Assembly (NCBI GenBank): GCA_963971305.1 | Contig: OZ020306.1 | Span: forward strand, 33,067,512 to 33,131,511 | DNA: 64,000 nt | Direction: 5' to 3' | From: Arcuatula senhousia | Taxonomy: Eukaryota; Mollusca; Bivalvia; Mytilida; Mytilidae | Part shown: positions 61,901 through 64,000 of the stretch, piece by piece | How positions within the stretch are numbered: position 1 is the first letter of the stretch | Layout of the letters: every line of letters starts with the position of its first letter | The notes under the pieces: generated by a model | Seen by the model: the letters and a program-made list of their open reading frames with translations, nothing else | What the model was told of the DNA's origin: nothing | The model's database searches: none | Translations under genes and position numbers: made by a program

Positions 61901-63936
61901 AACTGAATTGCTGGGAGTAAAATAATCTTAGGTTGTAAGATGATTTTGAAACGTCTAGTGAAATCTAAACTTGAAATATATCTAACACTCACGAAAGTGT
62001 TGGTGCAGGATCGGGTGAACCTCGTGCCACTCCAATAACAAAGTAACTGTTTTGCCTCTGACTTGTTTATGTCAAATATACATTACCTTGGTTATATTCG
62101 GGGCATTAAAAAAAAATAAGCAAAAATAATTAATGGTATTGCACAGATTTTAACTGCTACCGAAAAAGGGAAGGGTTGGTAGTGGTTGGAAACGCCTTTT
62201 ATATTTTAACCCCCGCTTCAAAGAAGATGGGGTATACTGGTTTACCTTTGTCTGTCCCGCTTTTTGTTTACTCGTAAATTGACTACTATTTGTCATAGGC
62301 TTTTTCATATTTGGTGACAAGTTTATATAGACATGGTAAATAGTGTTATATGTTTTAGGTCAACCAAACATCTACTTCCTGTTTACCGAAAACTTTATAT
62401 TCAACACATTGCACACTATTAGTAGTTGTGAATGCGGGGGTATCACTAGTGAGCATTGGCTCACAGATTTCTTGTTCGACCTGGAGAAGATCTTTTTTGT
62501 TATTGATTCTCTCCTAAACAATCTCAATACAATTTAGATTAACATTGTTTTTTTTTCTATGAAAACTTTCATTTCTTCTCGTTTAGAATGAAAACAATTT
62601 AAGCATGGCAATAAAGCAATTACAACCATTGGTTTATCTCGCCTCTTTATTACACTTTGCTTCTGGCAGTCGCGTGTCCCTACTTCGTTTTATCTCTTTA
62701 AGTCTTAAGAAAAATATCTTCCAACAAGATTATTATACGATAAGACTAGATAAGTCAATTGCTGCCAAGCAAAAGCGAGATATAAAAATCTGATGCGATA
62801 TTTTAGGCACCGTTCATGTATAAATCACTGTAGTTACTAGATCTAGAGTACATCTGAAATGTAAGCCGTTATGTCATGGCATCAAGACTTGCATGCCAGT
62901 GACTATGATGGCTTTGACTGTCATGGGTGTAGTATGCAGAATGACTACGCATTGTCATTCTGAATTCTGTTGGTAATCGGTATTTTCTCCTACGAACAGT
63001 TTAGTGCTGATGAGTAATTAATTCCACCTGTATTGTACTACTATCATGACTATCATGTGTTTTAATAAGGATATGCATTTTTGAATCGGTTGAAAATGCG
63101 ATGTTTCTTCATAAGAAACCACTATAGCTTAAGATAGTTACAGTGACATGTTACAAGTACAAGCCGTGACAGAATAGATGAACAAAGCGAACAGAAATGA
63201 TCAGCAATGCTTCTGTCTTGGTACATGCATTTAAACAAAACAGACTTTTCATTCCTTTTATTTTCACACGTGCATGTTTTGTATTCAATAAAAGTTTGAT
63301 TTAACAATAAAATATACATAAACCATAACCTATTATTTCATTTCTAACCCAAAACATCAAAAAATACAATAAAAGCATGTCGAATTGTAATACATGTCAT
63401 TAACATGTTAAATTACTTAACATTTGCAACTATTACATAACTTTACGAACAGGTGGCAGTAGGTAAAGTATAATACAGTTATGCTTATCTTGCAATCTAT
63501 TATACTAACATTTTGTTGTAGAAGCAATTTTGATTGATAACTTTATTCTATTTTACATGCTTTTGATCGGTATTAAAGGCTTCAAATAAATTCAAGTTAA
63601 GAAGCAGAATTCAGGCTATTACAACCCAACAGAAGCAGCGTCTTATATACAACAATTCGGAAGTAAACAAATAGCGTTTTGAAAACCCTTTCAATGCAAT
63701 GTTTTATAAATGGGTTAAAATGTCTTGGTTAAAAGATGTATAACACTTGAACATAAAACAAATTTTAACTAAAATGCAAAATAAATTTAATACTTGATGC
63801 ATTTCAAGAAACATTTGAAATTTTTATGAAGACTCAAAAACATCCAGCGACTTTCAAGTTAAGTATAAAAGAAAAAAAAAAAACTTACCAGAATAAAACA
63901 TAACACCAAAGAGCATAAATATTCCACTAGTAACAT
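4831..63936 (-). CDS. ADAMTS16/18: ADAMTS16/18-like secreted metalloprotease gene (15 exons, 3' end outside window)
   Basis: Fifteen exons joined by GT-AG introns keep one frame for 1980 coding bases (660 residues). Domain order: signal peptide (about 1-21), M12B-type prodomain (about 34-222) ending in a furin site RRKR (219-222), reprolysin-type zinc metalloprotease (about 227-420), disintegrin-like domain (about 424-505), thrombospondin type 1 repeat (about 530-585) and cysteine-rich domain (580-660). The zinc motif HEIGHNFGMMHD lies at 373-384 and the Met-turn TIMSP at 396-400. ADAMTS enzymes are secreted and cleave extracellular-matrix proteins. The IMSP Met-turn, the CKLYC segment and the KVKDGT segment near the end look closest to vertebrate ADAMTS16 and ADAMTS18. 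The spacer domain must lie left of 4831, outside the window or in exons I could not find. The span includes a 33.9 kb intron packed with nested transposons. Family is near certain; the 16/18 subgroup is from memory of conserved motifs. Confidence 0.93.
5145..5908 (+). mobile_element. Nonautonomous Helentron-like element with 168 bp tandem units (element A)
   Basis: The inverted repeat GGCCGGATTTC (5170-5180) is matched by GAAATCCGGCC (5898-5908). Between them, units starting AACAGGAAGTAG begin at 5185, 5353, 5521 and 5689, an exact 168 bp period. A CCGCCCGCCCG-rich tract at about 5818-5862 precedes a hairpin (about 5880-5906, stem CCGGATT / AATCCGG) that includes the right inverted repeat. 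It lies in the intron between ADAMTS exons 14 and 15. A shorter relative at 7322-7531 shares the bases left of the inverted repeat, so the true left end is outside 5170. Confidence 0.75.
5909..6499. other. ADAMTS intron 14, remainder
   Basis: AT-rich intron; no gene, RNA or clear repeat seen. The short open frames here carry no recognisable domain. Confidence 0.4.
6500..6611 (-). CDS. ADAMTS16/18: ADAMTS exon 14: cysteine-rich domain, first part
   Basis: 112 bp, residues 580-616. It starts [20 protein letters not shown] and continues [16 protein letters not shown], the DFRxxQC and FRGxxYxWxPY signatures of the ADAMTS cysteine-rich domain. Acceptor CTTGCAG|AAG, donor GATG|GTAAAA (phase 1). 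The reading frame stays open past the donor, but the continuation does not match the family. Confidence 0.93.
6612..7206. other. ADAMTS intron 13
   Basis: AT-rich intron sequence without a recognisable feature. Confidence 0.4.
7207..7270 (-). CDS. ADAMTS16/18: ADAMTS exon 13: end of TSP type 1 repeat
   Basis: 64 bp, residues 558-579. It encodes [21 protein letters not shown], closing the thrombospondin repeat with its last cysteines. Acceptor TTTTATAG|ACC, donor CTGCAG|GTATGT, phase 2 in and phase 0 out. Confidence 0.93.
7322..7531 (+). mobile_element. Short degenerate copy of element A
   Basis: It has GGCCAGATTTC (7336-7346) and GAAATCCAGAC (7521-7531) as diverged inverted repeats. It contains a single unit resembling the 168 bp unit of element A, and the same right-end hairpin (CAGATTTTTCACTCCGTGAA). 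It lies in the intron between ADAMTS exons 12 and 13, about 1.4 kb from element A. Confidence 0.65.
7703..7851 (-). CDS. ADAMTS16/18: ADAMTS exon 12: end of disintegrin-like domain and TSP type 1 repeat
   Basis: 149 bp, residues 509-557. WCQQGKC closes the disintegrin-like module. The thrombospondin type 1 repeat opens with WSPWSEW (530-536), whose tryptophans are candidate C-mannosylation sites, followed by CSRTC (539-543), where the Ser-Arg-Thr part fits an O-fucosylation motif. The donor CCGCT|GTAATA is weaker but joins to the next exon to give NNPLPQYGG, exactly what the family needs. Confidence 0.93.
7852..8622. other. ADAMTS intron 11
   Basis: AT-rich intron. A poly-C/poly-A run near 8487-8514 is the only notable feature. 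Confidence 0.4.
8623..8721 (-). CDS. ADAMTS16/18: ADAMTS exon 11: disintegrin-like domain, second part
   Basis: 99 bp, phase 0 on both sides, residues 476-508. It reads [20 protein letters not shown] and then [13 protein letters not shown], the conserved LWC and AADGTxCG elements of the ADAMTS disintegrin-like domain. Acceptor TTTCAG|AGA, donor GGTATG|GTAGGT. Confidence 0.95.
8722..9130. other. ADAMTS intron 10
   Basis: AT-rich, nothing recognisable. Confidence 0.35.
9131..9284 (-). CDS. ADAMTS16/18: ADAMTS exon 10: disintegrin-like domain, first part
   Basis: 154 bp, residues 424-475, acceptor AATTTCAG|CAC and donor GGAATG|GTTTGT. It carries [26 protein letters not shown] and LCIFEFGM, the standard start of the ADAMTS disintegrin-like module, with the LPG-DA-QC pattern and three cysteines. 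Phase 2 in, phase 0 out. Confidence 0.95.
9285..10164. other. ADAMTS intron 9
   Basis: AT-rich intron with a G run at about 10018-10027; no gene or defined repeat recognised. Confidence 0.35.
10165..10302 (-). CDS. ADAMTS16/18: ADAMTS exon 9 (full-length copy): third zinc ligand, Met-turn, end of catalytic domain
   Basis: 138 bp, phase 2 to phase 2. It completes codon 378 (Asn) and then reads FGMMHDG, giving H383 and D384 of HExxHxxGxxHD. Cys390, the Met-turn TIMSP (M398) and the [13 protein letters not shown] end of the catalytic domain follow. This is the only copy of the repeated segment that runs on to the RWSSCSKHY part and a sound donor (TTCAA|GTAAAT), so I take it as the ancestral exon. 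Nine partial copies of its first part lie upstream in the direction of transcription. Confidence 0.93.
10218..12160 (-). repeat. Tandem array of partial copies of ADAMTS exon 9 (about ten units, split by one transposon)
   Basis: Unit starts (plus coordinates) are 10218, 10322, 10426, 10530, 10635, 10739, 10843, 10948, 11052 and, beyond the inserted element, 12066. Units are 104 or 105 bp. Each holds the last bases of the intron (acceptor TATTTTTAG) and the first 86 or so bases of exon 9, coding FGMMHDG through RLSSRT. Units 2-4 and 5-7 form a 313 bp higher-order repeat, since the 105 bp units with CCTAGG are every third one. Units are nearly identical; the unit at 12066 differs most, with Gly to Val in the TDAGTIM segment. 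All encode the third zinc histidine and the Met-turn. None except the 10218 unit continues to the rest of the exon. Confidence 0.95.
11146..12052 (+). mobile_element. Nonautonomous Helentron-like element with 161 bp tandem units, inserted in the exon-9 array (element C)
   Basis: The inverted repeat GTCCCCTACCGGC (11181-11193) matches GCCGGTAGGGGAC (12038-12050). Units beginning CTGAAATTTTAGTG start at 11318, 11479, 11640 and 11801, with the phase ending at 11962: an exact 161 bp period, four copies. A CGGACAGACGGACAG tract (about 11975-12007) precedes a hairpin-like right end (CCCCTTCGGC... GCCGGTAGGGG). Comparison with uninterrupted array junctions places the left end near 11146, about 33 bp outside the inverted repeat, and the right end next to the A run at 12053. 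No target duplication is evident. Confidence 0.8.
12161..12567. other. ADAMTS intron 8, part nearest exon 8
   Basis: Unique-looking AT-rich intron with a G run near 12457-12466. The bases next to 12160 give the original acceptor context (polypyrimidine stretch before TATTTTTAG) for the exon 9 copies. Confidence 0.4.
12568..12673 (-). CDS. ADAMTS16/18: ADAMTS exon 8: first half of the zinc-binding motif
   Basis: 106 bp, residues 343-377. It starts [15 protein letters not shown] and ends [12 protein letters not shown], giving the first two zinc-binding histidines (H373, H377) and the catalytic glutamate (E374). The donor CACAA|GTAAGA splits codon 378, so the third zinc histidine must come from the next exon. 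That next exon is the one whose beginning is tandemly repeated at 10218-12160. Confidence 0.96.
12674..13027. other. ADAMTS intron 7
   Basis: AT-rich, no feature recognised. Confidence 0.35.
13028..13187 (-). CDS. ADAMTS16/18: ADAMTS exon 7: catalytic domain
   Basis: 160 bp, residues 290-342. It contains the family-typical [13 protein letters not shown] helix, the [12 protein letters not shown] strand and the first part of the PCDTLG loop, including the conserved cysteines. Acceptor TTTATAG|CCA and donor CTGG|GTAAGG, phase 0 in and phase 1 out. Confidence 0.95.
13243..15008 (+). mobile_element. Nonautonomous Helentron-like element with ~492 bp units and duplicated left end (element D)
   Basis: The left-end sequence AGGCTCCCAGGAGCCTGAAT, itself palindromic, occurs twice, at 13243-13263 and from 13526. 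Each is followed by CTCACCTG. The second contains GCTCACCTGA (13548-13557), inverted as TCAGGTGAGC at 14994-15003. Internal units marked by GGGCAATAACTCC recur at 13688, 14141 and 14633 (492 bp spacing; the first unit lacks about 40 bp). The right end has an ACGGACGACGGACGG tract (about 14933-14958) and a GACCCTTCGGGTC hairpin. The first left end is probably an older truncated copy. It occupies most of the intron between exons 6 and 7. Confidence 0.75.
15135..15218 (-). CDS. ADAMTS16/18: ADAMTS exon 6: catalytic domain
   Basis: 84 bp, phase 0 on both sides, residues 262-289. Sequence starts [20 protein letters not shown], with the hydrophobic [12 protein letters not shown] strand that in ADAMTS enzymes carries an acidic calcium-binding residue. 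Acceptor TATACAG|GTA, donor GATGAG|GTATTA. Confidence 0.93.
15219..15627. other. ADAMTS intron 5
   Basis: AT-rich, nothing recognisable. Confidence 0.35.
15628..15872 (-). CDS. ADAMTS16/18: ADAMTS exon 5: furin site and start of catalytic domain
   Basis: 245 bp between ATTTCAG|ACT and AATATC|GTAAGT, residues 180-261. It carries a short internal echo, YYNPTKRK (190-197) and YFNPTRRKR (214-222); the second supplies the proprotein-convertase site RRKR. The catalytic domain starts just after it with [16 protein letters not shown], the first beta strand of reprolysin-type metalloproteases. The linker is Asp/Thr/Ser-rich. The paired YNPT-basic motifs could give two convertase sites, but only the second has a full RxKR. 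Confidence 0.95.
15873..16445. other. ADAMTS intron 4
   Basis: AT-rich intron, no recognised feature. Confidence 0.35.
16446..16593 (-). CDS. ADAMTS16/18: ADAMTS exon 4: prodomain C-terminal part
   Basis: 148 bp, acceptor ATTGTAG|AGT and donor GACT|GTAAGTG. It encodes residues 131-179, starting [17 protein letters not shown]. This is the usual ADAM/ADAMTS prodomain segment (gly-hydrophobic start, then an EDYILEP-like strand) and joins in frame to both neighbours (phase 0 in, phase 1 out). It sits 33.9 kb downstream of exon 3. Confidence 0.9.
16731..17113 (-). mobile_element. tRNA-derived SINE-like insertion
   Basis: On the minus strand, box A-like GGTGTAGTGGTTGCAG lies near 16918-16933 and box B-like GAGTTCGATCC near 16855-16865, about 60 bp apart, with pairing ends as in a tRNA relic. 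An exact 22 bp direct repeat (core ACATGTATATGCATGAAA) flanks it at 16731-16752 and 17092-17113 and could be a target-site duplication. However, the ACATGTA motif is common here and the head lies about 150 bp from the right repeat. Tail boundaries are unclear. Confidence 0.45.
17114..18274. other. Large ADAMTS intron 3, unique-looking part
   Basis: AT-rich sequence between the SINE-like insertion and the giant inverted-repeat element. No gene or clear repeat seen. Confidence 0.35.
18490..22330 (+). repeat. Left satellite arm, diverged ~190 bp units
   Basis: About 18-19 units, each with TTGCACCATGGAAACGG, TTTGCACCACGGGGCCTAT, GGTTCAAGTCTAT, TGTGTATGTGGGTCCATAT and AATAGGTCCGGGGTCCA blocks. 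Units are diverged at the outer end (18.5-19.6 kb) and more alike inward. A three-unit, 566 bp higher-order repeat is visible: 19912-20202 and 20478-20768 are nearly identical. The open frames in this array follow the period and differ by indels, so they are not genes. Confidence 0.9.
22330..23238. other. Region inside the giant element, with short tandem repeat and SINE-like relic
   Basis: An (AGAAAT)n tract lies at 22498-22523. A box B-like GGGTTCGATTCCC at about 22793-22805, followed by a SINE-like body, suggests a 5'-truncated tRNA-derived SINE on the plus strand. The remainder is unassigned. Confidence 0.4.
23239..24501 (+). mobile_element. Nonautonomous Helentron-like element with ~487 bp units (element E)
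   Basis: ATACGACCGCAA (23259-23270) is inverted as TTGCGGTCGTAT (24488-24499). Two long units starting CCCTAATTTCTC lie at 23478 and 23965 (487 bp spacing). A CGACAACGACGACGACG tract (about 24417-24458) is followed by a near-perfect terminal hairpin, stem 24472-24483 with 24488-24499. The sequence left of the inverted repeat (GCGCAGCATG) is probably part of the element. It lies inside the giant element. Confidence 0.78.
24502..25834. other. Unassigned AT-rich sequence inside the giant element
   Basis: No gene or defined repeat recognised. Short open frames have no domain features. Confidence 0.35.
25835..26222. repeat. GC-rich degenerate minisatellite
   Basis: Units of about 47 bp with variants of GACCCGCGGACAA, TTCCGC(T)GAGGAAAACAT and TCGCCC follow each other. 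The first two (from about 25835 and 25882) are 47 bp each; later units are interrupted or lengthened. The block is far richer in GC than its flanks. Open frames on both strands are a by-product of low stop content in GC-rich repeats. Confidence 0.65.
26223..26785. other. AT-rich stretch with a fragment of the element D family
   Basis: At about 26610-26760, TTTAAGCAAGTAAC / GAACATTTAAGCAAGC-like text and AACAGCTTTTC match the inner part of element D (13300-13500). This is a truncated copy. The remainder is unassigned. Confidence 0.45.
26786..27192 (+). mobile_element. Nonautonomous Helentron-like element with ~166 bp units (element F)
   Basis: ATGCCCCCGC (26809-26818) is inverted as GCGGGGGCAT (27183-27192). 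Two units starting AGGTCTGAAAGT are spaced 166 bp apart (26850 and 27016). A GACGGACGGACGTACGG tract lies at 27129-27145, and the right end can fold on itself (CCCCCGACATGTCGTCGCGGGGG). Same plan as elements A, C, D and E. Confidence 0.72.
27193..27291 (+). mobile_element. Fragment of element D family
   Basis: TTTAAAGGGAGAAAACCACTATAAGG and CAATGGAGACTTTTGTCCAGGTGAGC resemble the unit and the right end of element D. The fragment stops at the A run where the 8.5 kb element begins. Confidence 0.5.
28925..31187. mobile_element. 2.3 kb block dense in TAGTGG/TAGCAG motifs (possible fourth-level element)
   Basis: CCCAGACC at 28925-28932 and GGTCTGGG at 31180-31187 form short inverted ends, each followed by TGTAG-like text. 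Between about 28930-29580 and 30540-31170, motifs TAGTGG, TAGCAG, TTAGCA and their complements CCACTA and CCGCTAAA occur every 10-40 bp. The middle (29.6-30.5 kb) lacks them and has a 95 bp spaced duplication at 29810 and 29905. No target duplication was found and no ORF is convincing. Confidence 0.6.
31270..31460. repeat. Palindrome-rich TTACATACGTATGTAA block
   Basis: Repeated TACATACGTATGTA and ACACATGTGTG palindromes with flanking TTTACAT motifs; it looks like a small inverted-repeat element or its core. Ends are not defined. Confidence 0.4.
31461..32527. other. Unassigned sequence inside the 5.9 kb element
   Basis: It includes a GTGACCTTGACCTTTAAGC-like stretch (31520-31950) typical of noncoding dispersed repeats. 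No supported gene. Confidence 0.35.
32528..32663 (-). repeat. Dispersed repeat, copy 1
   Basis: Reverse complement closely matches 60719-60862. Shared blocks include TTGATATTCAGTTATTTTG, TTTTTGTCCCGTTCTTGTTG and CGGATACCCCATTGGTACC. It sits directly downstream of the LINE fragment at 32677-33219, so it may be the 3' untranslated tail of that retroelement family. Confidence 0.7.
32677..33219 (-). pseudogene. 5'-truncated non-LTR retrotransposon fragment (C-terminal region)
   Basis: A 180-codon frame starting at GTG with a stop (TAA) just upstream, so no genuine start. It includes [20 protein letters not shown] and [18 protein letters not shown], which I recognise as the post-reverse-transcriptase C-terminal region of invertebrate endonuclease/RT LINEs (Jockey/CR1-like group). 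The catalytic regions are absent. Retrotransposons commonly arrive 5'-truncated like this. Different family from the LINE at 801-3857. Confidence 0.65.
33708..35454. other. Interior of the 8.5 kb element, right side
   Basis: Mostly unassigned. At about 34818-34860 there is a GCGCCGGAAGGAGCTAAC motif also seen at 42316 and, more loosely, at 61999. No gene supported. Confidence 0.35.
35752..36366 (+). mobile_element. Diverged copy of element D family
   Basis: It contains AAAGGGGTCATTTGACAACTTCG, GAACATTTAAGCAACC and AACAGCTT blocks, a GACGACAGACGACGGATG tract (36300-36317), and ends in GTCCAAGTGAGCTAAAA, matching the right end of element D. Its left part was probably cut by insertion of the 8.5 kb element. 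Confidence 0.6.
36367..37560. other. Unassigned sequence inside the giant element, right side
   Basis: A GACGGACGGACCAACGGACAG tract at about 36729-36750 suggests another truncated tail of the Helentron-like type. Otherwise nothing recognised. Confidence 0.35.
37561..41870 (-). repeat. Right satellite arm, ~21 nearly identical 197 bp units
   Basis: Markers GACAGTGATCCATTGGATCC recur about every 197 bp from about 37805 to 41752, in reverse orientation to the left arm. Units differ mainly in the length of a T run and a few single-base changes. The outermost units (37.56-37.80 kb, and the last before 41870) are more diverged. The 99-residue open frames that recur here span 1.5 units and open or close with T-run length, so they are not genes. 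Confidence 0.95.
41941..45827. other. Large intron 3, unassigned
   Basis: Mostly AT-rich unique-looking DNA. At 42311-42365 a GATGGTGCCGGAGCGGGCTA motif resembles text at 34818 and 61999. At about 43690-43830, GAGTTCA...TTCGCGTTGCT and a T run look like a degraded copy of the dispersed repeat at 60680-60862. No gene supported. Confidence 0.35.
45828..45865. repeat. Perfect 16 bp hairpin
   Basis: CCATGGAAGTAATATA (45828-45843), a six-base spacer, then its exact reverse complement (45850-45865). It could be the remnant of a small inverted-repeat element. Nothing indicates an RNA gene. Confidence 0.7.
45866..46799. other. Large intron 3, unassigned
   Basis: AT-rich, no feature recognised. Confidence 0.3.
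46800..47025 (+). repeat. Dispersed repeat with GTTAGTTATTGCTTTACTCC start
   Basis: TTACTCCCAAGCAGTACGA, then CTATATCAGGGAGATGAAC, then GATACAATGAACATG. Diverged relatives lie at 53315-53440 (TCAGGGAGGTGAACATG) and 57095-57140 (TTACTTTACTCC, GGTGAACATAAAGAG). Family unknown. Confidence 0.5.
47540..47908 (-). mobile_element. tRNA-derived SINE with 13 bp target duplication
   Basis: On the minus strand the head reads GGTGTAGTGGTTAACGCGTC (box A region, about 47866-47885) and GTGGTTCGATCCTCG (box B, about 47828-47842), a tRNA-like Pol III promoter. A body with GTTAAAGACCCCTTTGTAGA follows, then an AT-rich tail at about 47540-47560. TTCACATAATTTA flanks it at 47527-47539 and 47909-47921. The body block resembles conserved cores shared by SINEs of marine invertebrates; that part is from memory. 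Noncoding and mobilised in trans by a LINE. Confidence 0.75.
48108..50209. mobile_element. 2.1 kb DNA element with 109 bp terminal inverted repeats
   Basis: 48108-48216 and 50101-50209 are inverted copies differing at one base, starting CACGGCCGTCATTCGG. The flanks share ATCT, a likely 4 bp target duplication. The motif CTCGTGA or its complement TCACGAG recurs within and inside the terminal repeats (48137, 48590, 48620, 48630; 49690, 49730 and in the right repeat). It carries one short open frame (48774-49133) and no transposase, so it is nonautonomous. The CACGG start and private subterminal motif resemble the elements at 27292 and 27811. Confidence 0.88.
48774..49133 (+). CDS. Possible small ORF with TPVxDET repeats inside the 48108-50209 element
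   Basis: 119 codons starting [16 protein letters not shown], with a basic N-terminus followed by about six nine-residue repeats of the form TPV(K/E)DETVT, then a short hydrophobic tail. Unit-to-unit base changes are mostly at third codon positions (GACGAGACA, GATGAAACA, GATGAGACA), which hints at past selection on the peptide. I do not recognise it. It could be a passenger gene fragment or a chance open minisatellite. No splice or promoter evidence. Confidence 0.3.
   Translation: MKRRKSNNYDNRKRHWAMKRRKVQTTTPGENGTTTTTPVKDETVTPVKDETATQVEDETVTPVEDETSWATLVEDETITLVYDGPMLPKNTKLNFNKNVQLYPIIVLKFSFPLIVLKHV
50210..50511. other. Large intron 3, end next to exon 3
   Basis: Unassigned AT-rich DNA between the 2.1 kb element and exon 3. 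Confidence 0.35.
50512..50801 (-). CDS. ADAMTS16/18: ADAMTS exon 3: prodomain core
   Basis: 290 bp between acceptor TTTTACAG|ATT and donor GAGTG|GTATGT, residues 34-130. The segment is typical of the M12B prodomain: [14 protein letters not shown] followed by a CYFKGKV block with Cys109 and then VSLCDGV with Cys127, matching the family pattern of a short Cys-containing strand pair. Possible N-glycosylation sites are NRT and NQS. Intron 3, which follows in transcription order, is 33,918 bp long and contains most of the mobile DNA of this window. Confidence 0.9.
50802..54473. other. ADAMTS intron 2
   Basis: Mostly unassigned AT-rich DNA. It includes one relative of the 46800 repeat at about 53315-53440 and C and T runs at 52182-52210. 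No gene supported. Confidence 0.35.
54474..54685. mobile_element. Small palindromic element (MITE-like)
   Basis: Outer ends TATGTGGTTTCATT (from about 54475) and AATGAAATCACAGTA (54671-54685) are imperfect inverted repeats. Inner arms CAATTTTCGTGGTTT (54505-54519) and AAACCACGAAAATTG (54641-54655) are exact. This TTTCGTGG-rich sequence type is very common in mollusc genomes as I recall it. It lies just upstream of exon 2's donor side. Confidence 0.6.
54820..54871 (-). CDS. ADAMTS16/18: ADAMTS exon 2: end of signal peptide and start of propeptide
   Basis: The acceptor TTGTTTCAG|ACT and donor AAAAG|GTTGGT bound 52 bp, phase 0 to phase 1. It encodes residues 17-33, beginning TGIRA and continuing [12 protein letters not shown], where the mature propeptide would begin. 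Frame choice is fixed by exon 1 and exon 3; one other frame is also open but does not join to a good signal peptide. Confidence 0.75.
54872..57094. other. ADAMTS intron 1, distal part
   Basis: At 55157-55193 GTGGAATAAGTGTACGCGAC and CAGCCCACAATCAA match, inverted, a stretch at 21936-21972 inside the left satellite arm; a shared dispersed repeat. Otherwise AT-rich DNA with no gene. Confidence 0.4.
57095..57720 (+). repeat. Minisatellite of ~18-23 bp units, left block
   Basis: Tandem variants of ATGATAAAATGAACATGTAAAGA, with alternates GATGAAATGGGCATGTAAAG and GATCACATGTAAAG. The array starts inside a relative of the 46800 repeat (GGTGAACATAAAGAGAATG), from which the unit seems to derive. The long minus-strand frames here ([11 protein letters not shown] type) arise because the unit lacks stops in those frames; they are not genes. 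Confidence 0.85.
57721..58276 (+). repeat. Three ~182 bp tandem units between the minisatellite blocks
   Basis: Marker CTGTATA(C/A)CCAATATCAGATG recurs at 57801, 57985 and 58165, each followed by ACCTATTATACTTTTCCAG and GACCTAAGTTCACAGAGT. The period is 184 then 180 bp. It is preceded by GCCGGCACCATCAC at 57737. It may be a tandem-unit element inserted into the minisatellite. Confidence 0.7.
58276..58595 (+). repeat. Minisatellite, right block
   Basis: About 14 units of GATAAAATGATCATGTAAAGAAT (22-23 bp), including eight consecutive near-identical units from about 58300 to 58470. It is the homogeneous counterpart of the left block. Confidence 0.88.
58596..60718. other. ADAMTS intron 1, middle part
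   Basis: Unassigned AT-rich DNA. Open frames at 58730-59226 have no recognisable domain. Confidence 0.3.
60719..60862 (+). repeat. Dispersed repeat, copy 2
   Basis: Matches the reverse complement of 32528-32663 with few differences. The 100 bases upstream (GGAGCACCTGAGTTCACTC, TGGAGTTCGCGTTGTTGAT) look like further parts of the same repeat. Confidence 0.7.
60863..62208. other. ADAMTS intron 1, proximal part
   Basis: AT-rich. At 61995-62035, GTGTTGGTGCAGGATCGGGT resembles motifs at 34818 and 42316. No gene supported. Confidence 0.3.
62209..62470 (+). mobile_element. Possible short relative of the Helentron-like elements (element G)
   Basis: ACCCCCGC (62209-62216) is inverted as GCGGGGGT (62434-62441). 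It is followed closely by a GTGAGCATTGGCTCAC hairpin (62449-62464). There is no tandem array and no CGGA tract, so placement with elements A-F is weak. Confidence 0.35.
62471..63888. other. ADAMTS intron 1, next to exon 1
   Basis: AT-rich intron; nothing recognised. Confidence 0.3.
63889..63936 (-). CDS. ADAMTS16/18: ADAMTS exon 1: start codon and signal peptide
   Basis: Sixteen codons starting [16 protein letters not shown], followed by donor CTG|GTAAGT (phase 0). An upstream ATG at 63955-63953 in another frame gives a less convincing leader. I chose the ATG at 63936 because joining exon 2 then gives a strong hydrophobic signal peptide ending in IRA (residues 19-21), a plausible signal-peptidase site. 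The 5' UTR and promoter lie beyond the right edge or in the last 64 bases. Confidence 0.8.
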
Positions 63937-64000
63937 GGTCAGTTCGTAACTCCATAGAAATCACATTCACACCACTTATAATGTTGTACCCTATCCTACT

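Noticed and set aside
63953..63955. Alternative ADAMTS start codon 19 bases upstream
   Set aside because: It is in another frame, which then gives a poorer leader and a different, less plausible reading of exon 2.

Overview
The window reads as AT-rich animal (metazoan) intronic DNA. It is probably from a bivalve mollusc, and a mussel-type genome is my best guess, because the repeat families look like abundant ones in those genomes; that assignment is inference. One host gene spans almost the whole window on the minus strand: a secreted ADAMTS metalloprotease of the ADAMTS16/18 type. I could assemble 15 exons by hand, with consistent splice sites and reading frame, from the start codon at 63936 down to 4831. 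Together they encode 660 residues: signal peptide, prodomain with a furin site, catalytic domain with the complete zinc motif, disintegrin-like domain, first thrombospondin repeat and most of the cysteine-rich domain. The spacer and any later repeats lie beyond the left edge.

Layout. 1-3857: end of an unassigned DNA repeat and a long non-LTR retrotransposon ORF (endonuclease plus reverse transcriptase), minus strand. 4831-16593: twelve ADAMTS exons with short introns, several invaded by nonautonomous elements. At 10165-12160 the start of the exon that completes the zinc site is repeated about ten times in 104-105 bp units, and one transposon has landed inside that array. 16594-50511: a 33.9 kb intron. 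It holds a 23.7 kb inverted-repeat structure (18275-41940) with satellite-filled arms. Inside it is an 8.5 kb element (27292-35751), inside that a 5.9 kb element (27811-33707), and inside that a 2.3 kb motif-dense block (28925-31187). The same intron carries a separate 2.1 kb element with 109 bp terminal repeats (48108-50209) and a SINE. 50512-63936: three upstream exons, two more introns, and a large minisatellite near 57-58.6 kb.

Two architectures recur. (1) Several short elements share a subterminal inverted repeat, internal tandem units of about 161-168 bp or about 490 bp, a CGGA/CGAC-rich tract and a terminal hairpin. This fits Helentron-associated nonautonomous elements. (2) Several larger elements have inverted termini (three of them starting CACGG), short target duplications, and a private short motif repeated symmetrically near both ends. 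In the largest, these subterminal repeats appear to have grown into satellite arrays. No intact transposase is visible for any of them.
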